Below are positions 1-8,078 of a stretch of DNA of 64,000 nucleotides, one piece after another. This DNA is from Kluyvera sp046569695 (GTDB lineage: Bacteria > Pseudomonadota > Gammaproteobacteria > Enterobacterales > Enterobacteriaceae). The position numbers were made by a program, and so were the translations under genes. The stretch lies in assembly GCF_046569695.1 (NCBI RefSeq), contig NZ_JBKHUI010000021.1:1-64000 (forward strand). The letters run 5' to 3'. How positions within the stretch are numbered: the stretch's first letter is position 1; each line of letters starts with the position of its first letter. The notes below the pieces were generated by a model that ran no database searches, had not been told where the DNA came from, and saw nothing but the letters and a program-made list of their open reading frames with translations.

Positions 1-28
1 AGTCCAGGGCATAGCGAGTCTCCTCTTC

Positions 29-88
29 TATGCCAGTTATAACTGTTACCCATGTATCCGGTCTAAAGTGTTACCTATGTTTCCGGTT
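29..88. repeat. 60-bp dispersed repeat, copy 1
   Basis: These 60 bases recur without mismatch at 43652-43711. The sequence carries two related motifs, TGTTACCCATGTATCCGG and TGTTACCTATGTTTCCGG, and in both places it lies beside a REP-type palindrome. It may be the end of a lost insertion sequence; no transposase gene adjoins either copy. Confidence 0.85.
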
Positions 89-103
89 CATACCCTGAGC
101 TTA

Positions 104-130
104 CCCGGCCTACTACGTATGTAGGCCGGG
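104..130 (-). terminator. Hairpin downstream of fbp
   Basis: A perfect 10-bp stem (CCCGGCCTAC / GTAGGCCGGG) with a 7-base loop lies 10 bases past the fbp stop codon. It lacks a clear T-tract and resembles half of a REP element, so it may stabilise the mRNA 3' end rather than act as a strong intrinsic terminator. Confidence 0.5.
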
Positions 131-139
131 GTACTGCGA

Positions 140-1138
140 TTACGCGTCCGGGAACTCGCGAATCAAACGCTCAACGTCCTCAACCATATGGTCGTTACCC
201 ACGAAGAACGAACGACGCTGGTGCAGGGTTTCCGGCACGATATCCAGAATACGCTCTTTCCCGTCGCTGGCCTTACCGCCGGCCTGTTCCGCGAGGAACG
301 CCATTGGGTTGCACTCATACAGCAGACGCAGCTTCCCATCCGGGTGGCTGGCAGTGCTTGGGTACAGGTAGATCCCGCCTTTCAGCAGGTTGCGGTGGAA
401 ATCGGCAACCAGAGAACCGATGTAGCGTGAGGTGTACGGGCGCTGCGTGGACTTATCTTCTTCCTGGCAGAACTTGATGTACTTCTTCACCCCGTTCGGG
501 AACTTGATGTAGTTACCTTCGTTGATGGAGTAGGTGGTACCGCGCTCAGGGAAGCGCATACGCTCCTGACACAGGCAGAACACGCCCAGAGACGGGTCGT
601 AGGTAAAGGCGTGTACGCCGCAACCGGTGGTGTACACCAGCATGGTGGAGGAGCCGTAAACCACATAGCCCGCGGCGACCTGGCGGTTGCCCGGCTGCAG
701 GAAATCTTCTTCGGTGACCGGCGTGCCCACTGGGGTTACGCGGCGGTAGATAGAGAAGATAGTACCGACAGAGACGTTAACGTCGATATTAGATGAGCCA
801 TCCAGCGGGTCCATCAGGACCACATACTTCGCGTGTTCGCAGCCGTCGAATACGACAATTTCGTCTTCTTCTTCGGAGGCGATACCGGCGACGATGTCAC
901 GGGCGCGCAGTGCGGCTTTCAGCTTCTCGTTTGCGAACAAATCGAGCTTTTGTTGTACTTCTCCCTGTACGTTTTCTGCGCCGCTGGCACCCAGGATATC
1001 GACCAGGCCGGCCTTATTGATATCGCGGTGGATGATCTTGGCACCTAACTTTATTGCCGACAACAAAGCAGTGAGCTCACCGGTAGCATGAGAGAACTCG
1101 TGCTGCTTTTCGACAATAAATTCACCTAACGTTTTCAT
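140..1138 (-). CDS. fbp: Fructose-1,6-bisphosphatase class I
   Basis: The enzyme hydrolyses fructose 1,6-bisphosphate to fructose 6-phosphate in the cytosol, the committed step of gluconeogenesis. The 332-residue product has the length of the E. coli enzyme. The metal-binding residues fall at the family positions: E89, then D110-P-L-D113-G-S-S. The reading frame stays open upstream to 1273, but the start at MKTLGEF (1138) is chosen because it matches the family N-terminus and the upstream translation is unrelated. The gene is divergent from mpl, as in E. coli. It has a single-gene layout with a hairpin just after the stop codon. Confidence 0.97.
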   Translation of the reverse strand: MKTLGEFIVEKQHEFSHATGELTALLSAIKLGAKIIHRDINKAGLVDILGASGAENVQGEVQQKLDLFANEKLKAALRARDIVAGIASEEEDEIVVFDGCEHAKYVVLMDPLDGSSNIDVNVSVGTIFSIYRRVTPVGTPVTEEDFLQPGNRQVAAGYVVYGSSTMLVYTTGCGVHAFTYDPSLGVFCLCQERMRFPERGTTYSINEGNYIKFPNGVKKYIKFCQEEDKSTQRPYTSRYIGSLVADFHRNLLKGGIYLYPSTASHPDGKLRLLYECNPMAFLAEQAGGKASDGKERILDIVPETLHQRRSFFVGNDHMVEDVERLIREFPDA

Positions 1139-1314
1139 AACACTTTCCCTGACAGTGGATGTTGAGTAAAACGACTGCAACAATCTTAACAAAGAATAAA
1201 AAAAATTCGCACTGGTGAATCGCGCCAGCAAACTACGGAATATCCTTAAATGCATTTCTCTGCCGGCAAACATATGGGTAAAATGCGGGGCAGATAAAAA
1301 AAGGATAGTGACGT

Positions 1315-2685
1315 ATGCGCATTCATATTTTGGGTATTTGTGGCACCTTCATGGGCGGTCTGGCGATGCTGGCTCGTTCGCTGGGTCACGAGGTCACGGG
1401 TTCGGATGCCAATGTGTATCCCCCGATGAGCACGCTGCTTGAAAAGCAAGGCATTGATTTAATTCAGGGTTATGACGCAAGTCAGCTCGACCCGCAGCCG
1501 GATCTGGTGATCATCGGCAACGCCATGACGCGCGGCAACCCGTGTGTGGAAGCGGTGCTGGAGAAGAACATTCCGTATATGTCCGGCCCGCAGTGGCTGC
1601 ACGACTTCGTGCTGCGCGATCGCTGGGTTGTGGCGGTTGCCGGTACCCACGGCAAAACCACCACCGCCGGTATGGCGACCTGGATCCTCGAAGAGTGCGG
1701 CTACAAGCCGGGCTTCGTGATCGGCGGCGTACCGGGTAACTTCGAGGTTTCCGCGCGTCTGGGCGACAGCCCGTTCTTCGTGATTGAAGCCGATGAATAC
1801 GACTGTGCCTTCTTCGATAAGCGTTCCAAATTCGTGCATTACTGCCCGCGTACGCTGATCCTCAACAACCTTGAGTTCGATCACGCGGACATCTTCGACG
1901 ATCTGAAAGCTATCCAGAAACAGTTCCACCATCTGGTGCGCATCGTTCCGGGCCAGGGCCGTATCATCCTGCCGGAAAACGACGCCAACCTGAAACAGGT
2001 GATGGCGATGGGCTGCTGGAGCGAGCAGGAGCTGGTGGGCGAACAGGGCCACTGGCAGGCGAAAAAACTCAATACCGACGCCTCCGAGTGGGAAGTACTG
2101 CTCGACGGTGAAAAAGTCGGTGAAGTGAAGTGGGGCCTGGTCGGCGAACACAACATGCATAACGGCCTGATGGCGATTGCCGCCGCGCGTCATGTCGGTG
2201 TGACGCCAGCCGATGCCGCCAACGCGCTGGGCAGCTTTATCAACGCCCGCCGTCGTCTGGAGCTTCGTGGTGAAGCTAACGGCGTTTGCGTTTATGACGA
2301 CTTCGCGCACCACCCAACGGCTATCCTCGCGACGCTGCAGGCGCTGCGCGGCAAAGTTGGCGGCACGGCGAAAATCATTGCCGTGCTGGAGCCGCGTTCG
2401 AACACCATGAAAATGGGCGTCTGCAAAGACGACCTGGCGCCGTCTCTGGGCCGCGCCGACGAAGTGTTCCTGCTACAGCCGCAGCATATTCCGTGGCAGG
2501 TTGCGGAAGTGGCAGAAGCCTGCGTGCAGCCCGCGCACTGGAGCGCTGACGTAGATGCGCTGGCCGATATGATTGTGAAGAGCGCCGAGCCCGGCGACCA
2601 TATTCTGGTGATGAGTAACGGCGGCTTCGGCGGCATTCATCAGAAGCTGCTCGACGGGCTGGCGAAGAAAGCGCAGCAGGAGTAA
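1315..2685 (+). CDS. mpl: UDP-N-acetylmuramate:L-Ala-gamma-D-Glu-meso-Dap ligase
   Basis: Mpl joins recycled murein tripeptide to UDP-MurNAc using ATP, returning peptidoglycan breakdown products to cell-wall synthesis. The 456-residue protein opens with the dinucleotide-like loop GICGTFMGG and has the Mur-ligase P-loop GTHGKTTT at about residues 110-117, followed by the central-domain EADEYDCAF motif. Length and sequence match E. coli Mpl throughout. An AAAAGGAT ribosome site precedes the ATG. It is divergent from fbp and stands alone; an inverted GC-rich repeat follows. Confidence 0.97.
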   Translation: MRIHILGICGTFMGGLAMLARSLGHEVTGSDANVYPPMSTLLEKQGIDLIQGYDASQLDPQPDLVIIGNAMTRGNPCVEAVLEKNIPYMSGPQWLHDFVLRDRWVVAVAGTHGKTTTAGMATWILEECGYKPGFVIGGVPGNFEVSARLGDSPFFVIEADEYDCAFFDKRSKFVHYCPRTLILNNLEFDHADIFDDLKAIQKQFHHLVRIVPGQGRIILPENDANLKQVMAMGCWSEQELVGEQGHWQAKKLNTDASEWEVLLDGEKVGEVKWGLVGEHNMHNGLMAIAAARHVGVTPADAANALGSFINARRRLELRGEANGVCVYDDFAHHPTAILATLQALRGKVGGTAKIIAVLEPRSNTMKMGVCKDDLAPSLGRADEVFLLQPQHIPWQVAEVAEACVQPAHWSADVDALADMIVKSAEPGDHILVMSNGGFGGIHQKLLDGLAKKAQQE

Positions 2686-2711
2686 TTCGCTGATGTTGCG
2701 CTGAGCGGGTT

Positions 2712-2818
2712 GCCCCTCACCCTAACCCTCTCCCCACGGGGGAGAGGGGACCGATCGAGCCGCTAGCACGGTTGGTTTTCTCCCTCGCCCCTTTGGGGAG
2801 AGGGCCGGGGTGAGGGGA
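2712..2818. repeat. GC-rich inverted intergenic repeat, copy A
   Basis: Two oppositely oriented hairpins built on CCCCTCACCCTAACCCTCTC and its complement (second arm GGGGTGAGGGG) fill most of the mpl-GNAT gap. The same unit recurs at 11813-12015 and 16250-16288. It looks like a dispersed, probably transcribed palindromic repeat of the REP/MITE kind. Confidence 0.8.
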
Positions 2819-2854
2819 GCTCGCTCGATCTAGCCCTTTCCCCGGAACCCAAAA

Positions 2855-3376
2855 ATGCTTACCGCTAAAAAAATCACCTCAACCGACTCCGTCCTATTCC
2901 CCCCACTCGATACCCTTTACACCCACGCCTTTCCCTGGCACGAACAGCGCGAACTCCCCGCTAAGCAGCGCGCGCTCAACTCCCCGCACTACGCGCTGGA
3001 AGCGTGGTTCGATGGCGAGCAGTTTATTGGCATGAGCGGATGCTGGGCGTTCGACGGCTACGTCTATATTGAACATCTGGCCGTCGACAGCAGCCTGCGT
3101 TCGCAGGGGTACGGCAAACGTCTGCTGGGGCAAATCCTTGAACGTGCGCCGAAAACGATTCTGGAAATCGACCCGTTGACCACCGAGGTTGCCCACAAAC
3201 GCCTGCGTTTCTATGAAAGCATGGGATTCTTCGCCAACCCGTGGCCGCATGCGCACCCGACCTATCATGCGGGCATCGCCGATCATGAGCTGATAGTGCT
3301 GAGCTACCCGCAGCCGATTGACGAGGCGCAGTACCAGCGTTTCAACGATGATTTGTGCCGGATTGTGATGGCATAA
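2855..3376 (+). CDS. GNAT family N-acetyltransferase
   Basis: This 173-residue protein has the acetyl-CoA binding core of the GNAT fold. Strand 4 reads YIEHLAVDSSLR and is followed by the pyrophosphate loop R-S-Q-G-Y-G at about residues 82-87, then a C-terminal strand with FYESMGF. The substrate cannot be read from the sequence; relatives acetylate small molecules or protein amino groups. It sits alone between two repeat elements, downstream of and co-oriented with mpl, and is not part of the E. coli K-12 order here, so it is probably a lineage-specific insertion. No good ribosome site is visible, so the start is moderately secure. Confidence 0.85.
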   Translation: MLTAKKITSTDSVLFPPLDTLYTHAFPWHEQRELPAKQRALNSPHYALEAWFDGEQFIGMSGCWAFDGYVYIEHLAVDSSLRSQGYGKRLLGQILERAPKTILEIDPLTTEVAHKRLRFYESMGFFANPWPHAHPTYHAGIADHELIVLSYPQPIDEAQYQRFNDDLCRIVMA

Positions 3377-3386
3377 CGAGGCATCA

Positions 3387-3470
3387 TTGCCGGATGGCGG
3401 CGTAAGCGCCTTACCCGGCCTACATTCGGAGCCAATTGTAGGCCTGATAAGCGTAGCGCCATCAGGCGGT
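3387..3470. repeat. REP/BIME element
   Basis: Two facing REP units (TTGCCGGATGGCGGCGTAAG ... CCTGATAAGCGTAGCGCCAT) form the standard bacterial interspersed mosaic element in the gap between the convergent GNAT and darP genes. Confidence 0.9.
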
Positions 3471-3481
3471 CTCACGCAGAT

Positions 3482-3507
3482 AAAAAAATACCCTCACGAA
3501 GAGGGCA
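3482..3507 (-). terminator. Intrinsic terminator of darP
   Basis: Read on the minus strand, a GCCCTC / GAGGG hairpin with a five-base loop is followed by a run of T residues (TATTTTTTT), 13 bases past the darP stop codon. Confidence 0.8.
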
Positions 3508-3519
3508 TTTTCTTGAAGC

Positions 3520-4071
3520 TTAGTCCTGGTGTTCGGACAGCTCGCGCAGATACTGGAAGATCTGGCGGGAAGACTTTGGCGGTTTGTTACCGGCTTTTTC
3601 TTTCCTGGCGTTACGCACCAGTGAACGCAGCTGCTGACGGTCGGCGTCAGGCCACAGGTTCATCACTTCTTCGATAGCTTCATCGCTACCGTCAACCATA
3701 CGGTCACGCAGTTGTTCCAGTTTATGGAAAACAACAACCTGCTGGTTGTGGCGGTTTTTCAGCTTATCCAGCGCCTGACGGAAAGGTTCTACGTCACGCT
3801 GACGCAGCATTTTACCAATCAGCTGCAGCTGGCGGCGGCGGCCTTCCATCTTAATACGCTGTGCCAGTTCAATGGCGGCGCGCAGGTCTGCGTCCAGCGG
3901 GATTTTATCCAGCGCGTTCTTACCGAGCTCAACCAGTTCTACCCCAAGCTTCTTCAGCTCTTCGGCATCACGTTTAATTTCACTCTTGCTGACCCAGATA
4001 ATTTCATCATCTTCGTCTTCGATATCATCACCGGGGACGTCGTCGAGCCAGTCTTCGGGCTGCTTTGTCAT
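3520..4071 (-). CDS. darP: Ribosome biogenesis factor DarP (YjgA)
   Basis: This 183-residue, highly charged helical protein (DUF615 family) binds late 50S precursors and helps maturation around the peptidyl-transferase centre. Length and sequence match E. coli YjgA, including the acidic N-terminal stretch (residues about 8-24, rich in D and E) and the ELVELGK segment. The start MTKQPEDW has an AGGAGCC ribosome site just upstream. It is divergent from pmbA and has its own terminator. Confidence 0.95.
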   Translation of the reverse strand: MTKQPEDWLDDVPGDDIEDEDDEIIWVSKSEIKRDAEELKKLGVELVELGKNALDKIPLDADLRAAIELAQRIKMEGRRRQLQLIGKMLRQRDVEPFRQALDKLKNRHNQQVVVFHKLEQLRDRMVDGSDEAIEEVMNLWPDADRQQLRSLVRNARKEKAGNKPPKSSRQIFQYLRELSEHQD

Positions 4072-4177
4072 TTCAGGCTCCTTAAAAAAGAGGCTAATAC
4101 TAACAGCTTGAGCGCATACTGAGAAAGGGTTCTCTGTTAGACTTCATTTAACTTTACCTCAGATTATGGCTTAGACG

Positions 4178-5518
4178 ATGAAAGTGATCACACAAGTTGC
4201 ACAACAACGTATTGCGCTGGAAAAAGCGGTCTCTATGGCGCTGGAACTGGCAGCCACTCAATCAGACGGCGCGGAAGTGGCGGTCAGCAAGACCACCGGC
4301 ATCGGCGTAAGCACCCGTTATGGTGAAGTCGAAAACGTCGAATTCAATAGCGACGGGGCGCTGGGGATCACCGTCTATCACCAGAACCGTAAAGGCAGCG
4401 CGTCGTCCACCGACCTGAGCCCGGATGCTATCGCCCGTACCGTACAGGCGGCGTTAGACATCGCACGCTACACCTCGCCGGACCCGTGTGCAGGCGTGGC
4501 AGACAAAGAGCTGCTGGCCTTTGAAGCTCCGGATCTTGACCTGTTCCACCCGGCGGAAGTCTCCCCGGATGAAGCCATCGAAATGGCGGCCCGCGCCGAG
4601 CAGGCTTCCCTGAAGGCCGATAAACGTATTACCAATACCGAAGGCGGCAGCTTCAACAGCCACTACGGCATTAAAGTCTTTGGCAACAGCCACGGCATGC
4701 TGCAAAGCTACTGCTCAACCCGTCATTCCCTGTCCAGCTGCGTGATTGCCGAAGTGAACGGCGACATGGAGCGTGACTACGCTTATACCATCGGCCGCGC
4801 GCTGGGCGATCTGAAATCCCCGGAATGGGTCGGTGAAGAGTGTGCGCGTCGCACCCTGTCTCGCCTGGAGCCGCGCAAGCTCTCCACCATGAAAGCGCCG
4901 GTGATTTTCGCGAATGAAGTGGCAACCGGGCTTTTTGGTCACATGGTGGGCGCGATTGCGGGTGGTTCGGTTTACCGTAAATCCACCTTCCTGCTGGACT
5001 CCCTCGGCAAGCAAATTTTGCCTGAGTGGCTGACCATTGAAGAGCACCCGCACCTGCTGAAAGGGCTGGCCTCCACGCCGTTTGACGGCGAAGGCGTGCG
5101 CACCGAGCGTCGCGACATCATTAAAGACGGCGTGCTGACCCAGTGGCTGCTGACTAACTACTCCGCGCGTAAGCTGGGCCTGAAGAGCACCGGTCACGCG
5201 GGCGGTATCCACAACTGGCGCATTGCCGGTCGCGGCCTGAGTTTTGAAAAGTTGCTTAAAGAGATGGGCACGGGTCTTGTCGTGACTGAACTGATGGGGC
5301 AGGGTGTTAGCGGCATCACCGGCGACTACTCTCGCGGTGCATCCGGCTTCTGGGTTGAGAATGGCGAAATTCAGTATCCGGTGAGTGAAATCACCATCGC
5401 TGGCAACCTGAAAGACATGTGGCGCAATATGGTCACCATCGCCGACGATATTGAGACACGCAGTAATATTCAATGTGGTTCCGTACTGCTTCCGGAGATG
5501 AAAATCGCCGGGCAGTAA
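4178..5518 (+). CDS. pmbA: Metalloprotease subunit TldE (PmbA)
   Basis: PmbA/TldE is the partner of TldD in a heterodimeric metalloprotease that matures microcin B17 and degrades CcdA. The TldE chain shapes the cleft but lacks the HExxxH zinc motif, and none is present here. The 446-residue product aligns with the E. coli protein from its first methionine to the C-terminal KIAGQ, although the family often starts a few residues earlier. It is divergent from darP, and cybC follows after 60 bases. Confidence 0.96.
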   Translation: MKVITQVAQQRIALEKAVSMALELAATQSDGAEVAVSKTTGIGVSTRYGEVENVEFNSDGALGITVYHQNRKGSASSTDLSPDAIARTVQAALDIARYTSPDPCAGVADKELLAFEAPDLDLFHPAEVSPDEAIEMAARAEQASLKADKRITNTEGGSFNSHYGIKVFGNSHGMLQSYCSTRHSLSSCVIAEVNGDMERDYAYTIGRALGDLKSPEWVGEECARRTLSRLEPRKLSTMKAPVIFANEVATGLFGHMVGAIAGGSVYRKSTFLLDSLGKQILPEWLTIEEHPHLLKGLASTPFDGEGVRTERRDIIKDGVLTQWLLTNYSARKLGLKSTGHAGGIHNWRIAGRGLSFEKLLKEMGTGLVVTELMGQGVSGITGDYSRGASGFWVENGEIQYPVSEITIAGNLKDMWRNMVTIADDIETRSNIQCGSVLLPEMKIAGQ

Positions 5519-5578
5519 TCACGTATTGGGCGCATCCTGCTGCGCCCGTTCGCTTAAATAATAAAAAGGAAGTGAGCA

Positions 5579-5965
5579 ATGCGTAAAAAACTGGTAGCGA
5601 TGCTGGCGGTCTCCGCGCTGGCGCTGGGTTCGGCTTCTGCCTTCGCCGATCTGGGCGAAGATATGGACACCCTGGCGGAAAATCTGCAGGTCGTGCAGAA
5701 GACCACCGACGCGGGTGAGCTGAAAGCGGCGCTGACGAAGATGCGTACCGCGGCGGAAGACGCTAAAAAAGAGACCCCGCCGAAGCTGGAAGGCAAAGCG
5801 GCTGACAGCGCAGAAATGAAAGACTATCGTCATGGTATGGATACGCTGATTGGTCAGATTGATGGTGCGCTGAAGCTGGCGAACGAGGGCAAAGTGAAAG
5901 AAGCCCAGGCCGCCGCGGAAGCTTTCAAAACCACCCGCAACGAGAACCACAAGAAGTTCCGCTAA
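5579..5965 (+). CDS. cybC: Cytochrome b562, periplasmic
   Basis: This is a soluble four-helix haem protein of the periplasm. The 128-residue precursor has a signal peptide of about 22 residues (charged MRKK, hydrophobic core, AFA cleavage). The mature chain places the axial haem ligands at Met29 (ADLGEDM) and His124 near the C-terminus (NENHKKFR), matching Met7/His102 of E. coli. An AAGGAAG ribosome site precedes the ATG. A hairpin terminator follows. In some E. coli strains this gene is broken; here it is intact. Confidence 0.95.
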   Translation: MRKKLVAMLAVSALALGSASAFADLGEDMDTLAENLQVVQKTTDAGELKAALTKMRTAAEDAKKETPPKLEGKAADSAEMKDYRHGMDTLIGQIDGALKLANEGKVKEAQAAAEAFKTTRNENHKKFR

Positions 5966-5975
5966 CCCTATCTCC

Positions 5976-6006
5976 GGAAGGTGTCGCCTTGACGCCTTCC
6001 GTCTTT
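5976..6006 (+). terminator. Intrinsic terminator of cybC
   Basis: A GGAAGG...CCTTCC stem, lengthened inside by GTC/GAC, is followed by a T-rich GTCTTTCT ten bases after the cybC stop codon. Confidence 0.75.
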
Positions 6007-6085
6007 CTCCCCCGAAAACTTCACCGATATCACACTTTTCACCTTCGTTTTGCCATTCGCCTTTCCAATGACCTTGTCCCTCAGA

Positions 6086-6152
6086 CGTGATATTCATCAC
6101 GAGAATATATCGAAATCGTTACTTTCGTGGCGAATATGTGAATCCGATCACT
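6086..6152 (+). promoter_or_regulatory. Two CRP-like sites upstream of the SFCGS operon
   Basis: Two matches to the TGTGA-N6-TCACA pattern are visible: CGTGA-TATTCA-TCACG (6086-6101) and TGTGA-ATCCGA-TCACT (6137-6152). Their centres are 51 bp apart, close to five helical turns. They fit catabolite control of a sugar-type operon; no footprint data exist. Confidence 0.5.
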
Positions 6153-6165
6153 CAAGCCGTCTACC

Positions 6166-6185
6166 TTTCCACTTCGAAGTGGAAA
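6166..6185 (+). promoter_or_regulatory. Perfect 20-bp palindrome, candidate operator
   Basis: TTTCCACTTCGAAGTGGAAA is a perfect palindrome placed between the second CRP-like site and the first gene of the operon. It is a natural candidate for the site bound by the PRD/EIIB/EIIA regulator at 13221-15131, or for an RNA hairpin in the leader. Confidence 0.45.
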
Positions 6186-6254
6186 ACAACTCGCTACAAA
6201 CTCCCATCCCCCGGCGGTAGGTTTATCCCCAGAGACATTAGCGGGGTATCACGA

Positions 6255-6593
6255 GTGAATAACGGAGCGGTAATACACGACGCAGGGGAGCAGGCGCTAC
6301 AGACCGAACGGTTGGCCGACAAGATGTTGCAGCAGGTGTTCGCACTGTTACGCCGCCGCGGTATCACCCCTAACGACGTGCAGGAGCAAATGCTGACCTC
6401 CCACGTGCGGGCCATGGCCCACCGGTCCATCAGCGGCGAGCCGCTGCCGGAAGTGGATGAAAGCCTGTTTGAAGAGATTTCTGACGATTCAATGATGCTT
6501 GCCCGCGAAGTGGTCGCGGCGTTCGGCAACCTGCCTGATGAAGAGGCCTGGCTGCTCTCCGTTCACTTCGAAGTAGCAAAAGACAACCTGTAA
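6255..6593 (+). CDS. Stand-alone PRD-domain protein
   Basis: The 112-residue product appears to be a single PTS regulation domain. It has histidines in HVRAMAHRS and SVHFEVA, where PRD proteins carry their phosphorylated residues, and the helical spacing ALLRRRGIT ... EEAWLLSVHFEV resembles the PRDs of BglG-type regulators. It has no DNA-binding or RNA-binding domain. The frame is open back to 6087, but the region 6087-6254 holds the operator-like sites and reads poorly, so the GTG at 6255 is chosen; the ribosome site is weak. It begins the operon and ends 10 bases before the SFCGS gene, so it may sense the phosphorylation state of the pathway. Confidence 0.7.
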   Translation: MNNGAVIHDAGEQALQTERLADKMLQQVFALLRRRGITPNDVQEQMLTSHVRAMAHRSISGEPLPEVDESLFEEISDDSMMLAREVVAAFGNLPDEEAWLLSVHFEVAKDNL

Positions 6594-6603
6594 GGAGCAA
6601 CAA

Positions 6604-6966
6604 ATGGAACAGATCACCGTAGTAATTGGCGACCGCCTGGGTAAAGGACAAAAAGTTGCCGCTGGCGCGGAAAAAGCCGGTGCTCGTGCAGTTGTGGTAC
6701 CGGGCGTTGCCGCCGACATGAAGCTGGGCGACATGATGAAGGCCGAGAACGCGACCTTCGGTATCTCCTTCTGCGGCAGCGGCGGTGCGGGTGCTATCAC
6801 CGCGCAGACCAAATATGGCTACAAAGCGAAATACGGCATGCGTTCGGTGGAAGAGGGCGTCACCGCTATCAACGAAGGCTGCAACGTGCTGGGCTTCGGC
6901 TTTATGGATAAAGAAGAGCTGGGCGAACGCCTGGTAGAGGCCTGGAAGAAGAAGTACGGCGCTTGA
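6604..6966 (+). CDS. Glycine-rich SFCGS family protein
   Basis: The 120-residue cytosolic protein belongs to the family named after its conserved Ser-Phe-Cys-Gly-Ser motif, seen here as ISFCGSGGAGAIT at about residues 57-69. It has an alternating strand/helix pattern (ITVVIGDRLGKG ... ARAVVVPGVAADM) like small Rossmann-like or PTS EIIB domains. No biochemical role is established. It always travels with DUF4312, DUF4311 and DUF4310 proteins, as here. The single cysteine in a glycine-rich loop invites comparison with EIIB phosphocysteine sites; that is an inference. AAGGAG lies just before the ATG. Confidence 0.85.
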   Translation: MEQITVVIGDRLGKGQKVAAGAEKAGARAVVVPGVAADMKLGDMMKAENATFGISFCGSGGAGAITAQTKYGYKAKYGMRSVEEGVTAINEGCNVLGFGFMDKEELGERLVEAWKKKYGA

Positions 6967-6968
6967 GT

Positions 6969-7268
6969 ATGAAAGAGCAATTCACCACCACGGTGAGGGT
7001 CACGGGCAAAGGCGAAAGCAAAACACGGGCGTTCGCCGATGCCCTGAACCACGTGCAGGCAGCGGTGATGAAAACATCATCGCGCATCTTACTGCGTATT
7101 GAGCCACAGGATGTGCAGGTTGTTCATGCGCGCGAAGCGGTACGAAAAGAGGCGTTCTTATTCTTCTTTTTACGCCGTGAACGACGAGCGTACAGCGTGG
7201 AGCTGGACGTGACCGTCAACGTGACCGCCATTGATATCGATAAAGTGGATTTCGTCACGCACACCTGA
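6969..7268 (+). CDS. DUF4312 family protein
   Basis: A 99-residue soluble protein with no membrane segment. It is the second small cytosolic component of the SFCGS/DUF4312/DUF4311/DUF4310 cluster. Strands TTTVRVTGKGESK and YSVELDVTVNVTAIDID flank a basic helix region. The frame could begin at a TTG at 6963, but the ATG at 6969, two bases after the SFCGS stop codon, gives a normal start and implies translational coupling. Its function is unknown. The basic FFFLRRERR segment may contact the membrane partners encoded next. Confidence 0.8.
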   Translation: MKEQFTTTVRVTGKGESKTRAFADALNHVQAAVMKTSSRILLRIEPQDVQVVHAREAVRKEAFLFFFLRRERRAYSVELDVTVNVTAIDIDKVDFVTHT

Positions 7269-7289
7269 TTTTCACCAAAGGGTCAGACT

Positions 7290-8066
7290 ATGTTCCTGAT
7301 AATTTTAATAAAATCGCTCATTATCGGCGGCCTGGTTGGCGTCGGCGTGGGCGCCGGAGCGGCACGCATGTTTCACGCGCCCACCACGCAGGGGATGGGG
7401 GCGTTTCGTACGTTGGGCGAGCTGAACTCCTGCGAAGGCGATCCGGCTTCCCACTTCTCCTTTGGCCTTGGCTTCTTCTTTAACGCCTGGGCTTCTTCCG
7501 TCGCAGCAGGTTCCTTCACCCAGGACGTTGACCACCGCATTATCCCGAACTGGGGCGCGGCGGCACTGATGGTGAAAAATCGCAATGTCGGTGAGACGCT
7601 GCATGACCCACGTAAAATGGCGATTGCCTGCGGCATCATCGGCATGATTGTGGTGGCCTTCCTTAACCTGACGGCCTCTTCCGTACCGCAGGCGTTGCAG
7701 GTCACTGCCGTTAAGGTACTGGTTCCGGCAGCCAACCTGCTGGTGAACACCGTGATGCCGGTTATCTTCTGGCTGGCGGCGATTGATGCCGGTAAAAAAT
7801 CAGGCTTCTGGGCCACCATCTTCGGCGGCGCAGCGCAGCTGATTATGGGTAACGCCGTACCGGGCCTGGTACTGGGTATTCTGATTGGTAAAGGTGTAGA
7901 AGAGAGCGGCTGGCATCGCGTCACCAAAGTGATGATGGGCGCTATCGTTGCACTGTTTGTCCTGAGCGCCTTCTTCCGCGGCTTCGACATGAAGATGATT
8001 GAATCCTTCCACCTGACCGTACCGAACTGGCTGGATCTGATCCACAGCTCAATCAGCGGCAAATAA
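7290..8066 (+). CDS. DUF4311 membrane protein, putative transporter subunit
   Basis: The 258-residue protein is strongly hydrophobic, with an N-terminal helix (LIILIKSLIIGGLVGVGVGAG), further helices around residues 110-165 and 180-235, and conserved polar stretches such as NSCEGDPASHFSFG between them. It is one of two membrane proteins that always accompany SFCGS and DUF4312. The arrangement of two small soluble and two integral membrane proteins, followed by catabolic enzymes, resembles a PTS permease operon (EIIA, EIIB, EIIC, EIID), although no sequence similarity to known permeases can be claimed by eye. Confidence 0.8.
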   Translation: MFLIILIKSLIIGGLVGVGVGAGAARMFHAPTTQGMGAFRTLGELNSCEGDPASHFSFGLGFFFNAWASSVAAGSFTQDVDHRIIPNWGAAALMVKNRNVGETLHDPRKMAIACGIIGMIVVAFLNLTASSVPQALQVTAVKVLVPAANLLVNTVMPVIFWLAAIDAGKKSGFWATIFGGAAQLIMGNAVPGLVLGILIGKGVEESGWHRVTKVMMGAIVALFVLSAFFRGFDMKMIESFHLTVPNWLDLIHSSISGK

Positions 8067-8078
8067 CGGGAGCCTGAC

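Noticed and set aside
1139..1273. 45-codon N-terminal extension of fbp
   Set aside because: The family starts at MKTLGEF with a length of 332; the extension is promoter sequence.
6087..6254. N-terminal extension of the PRD protein to 6087
   Set aside because: The segment overlaps the CRP-like sites and palindrome and its translation is not PRD-like.
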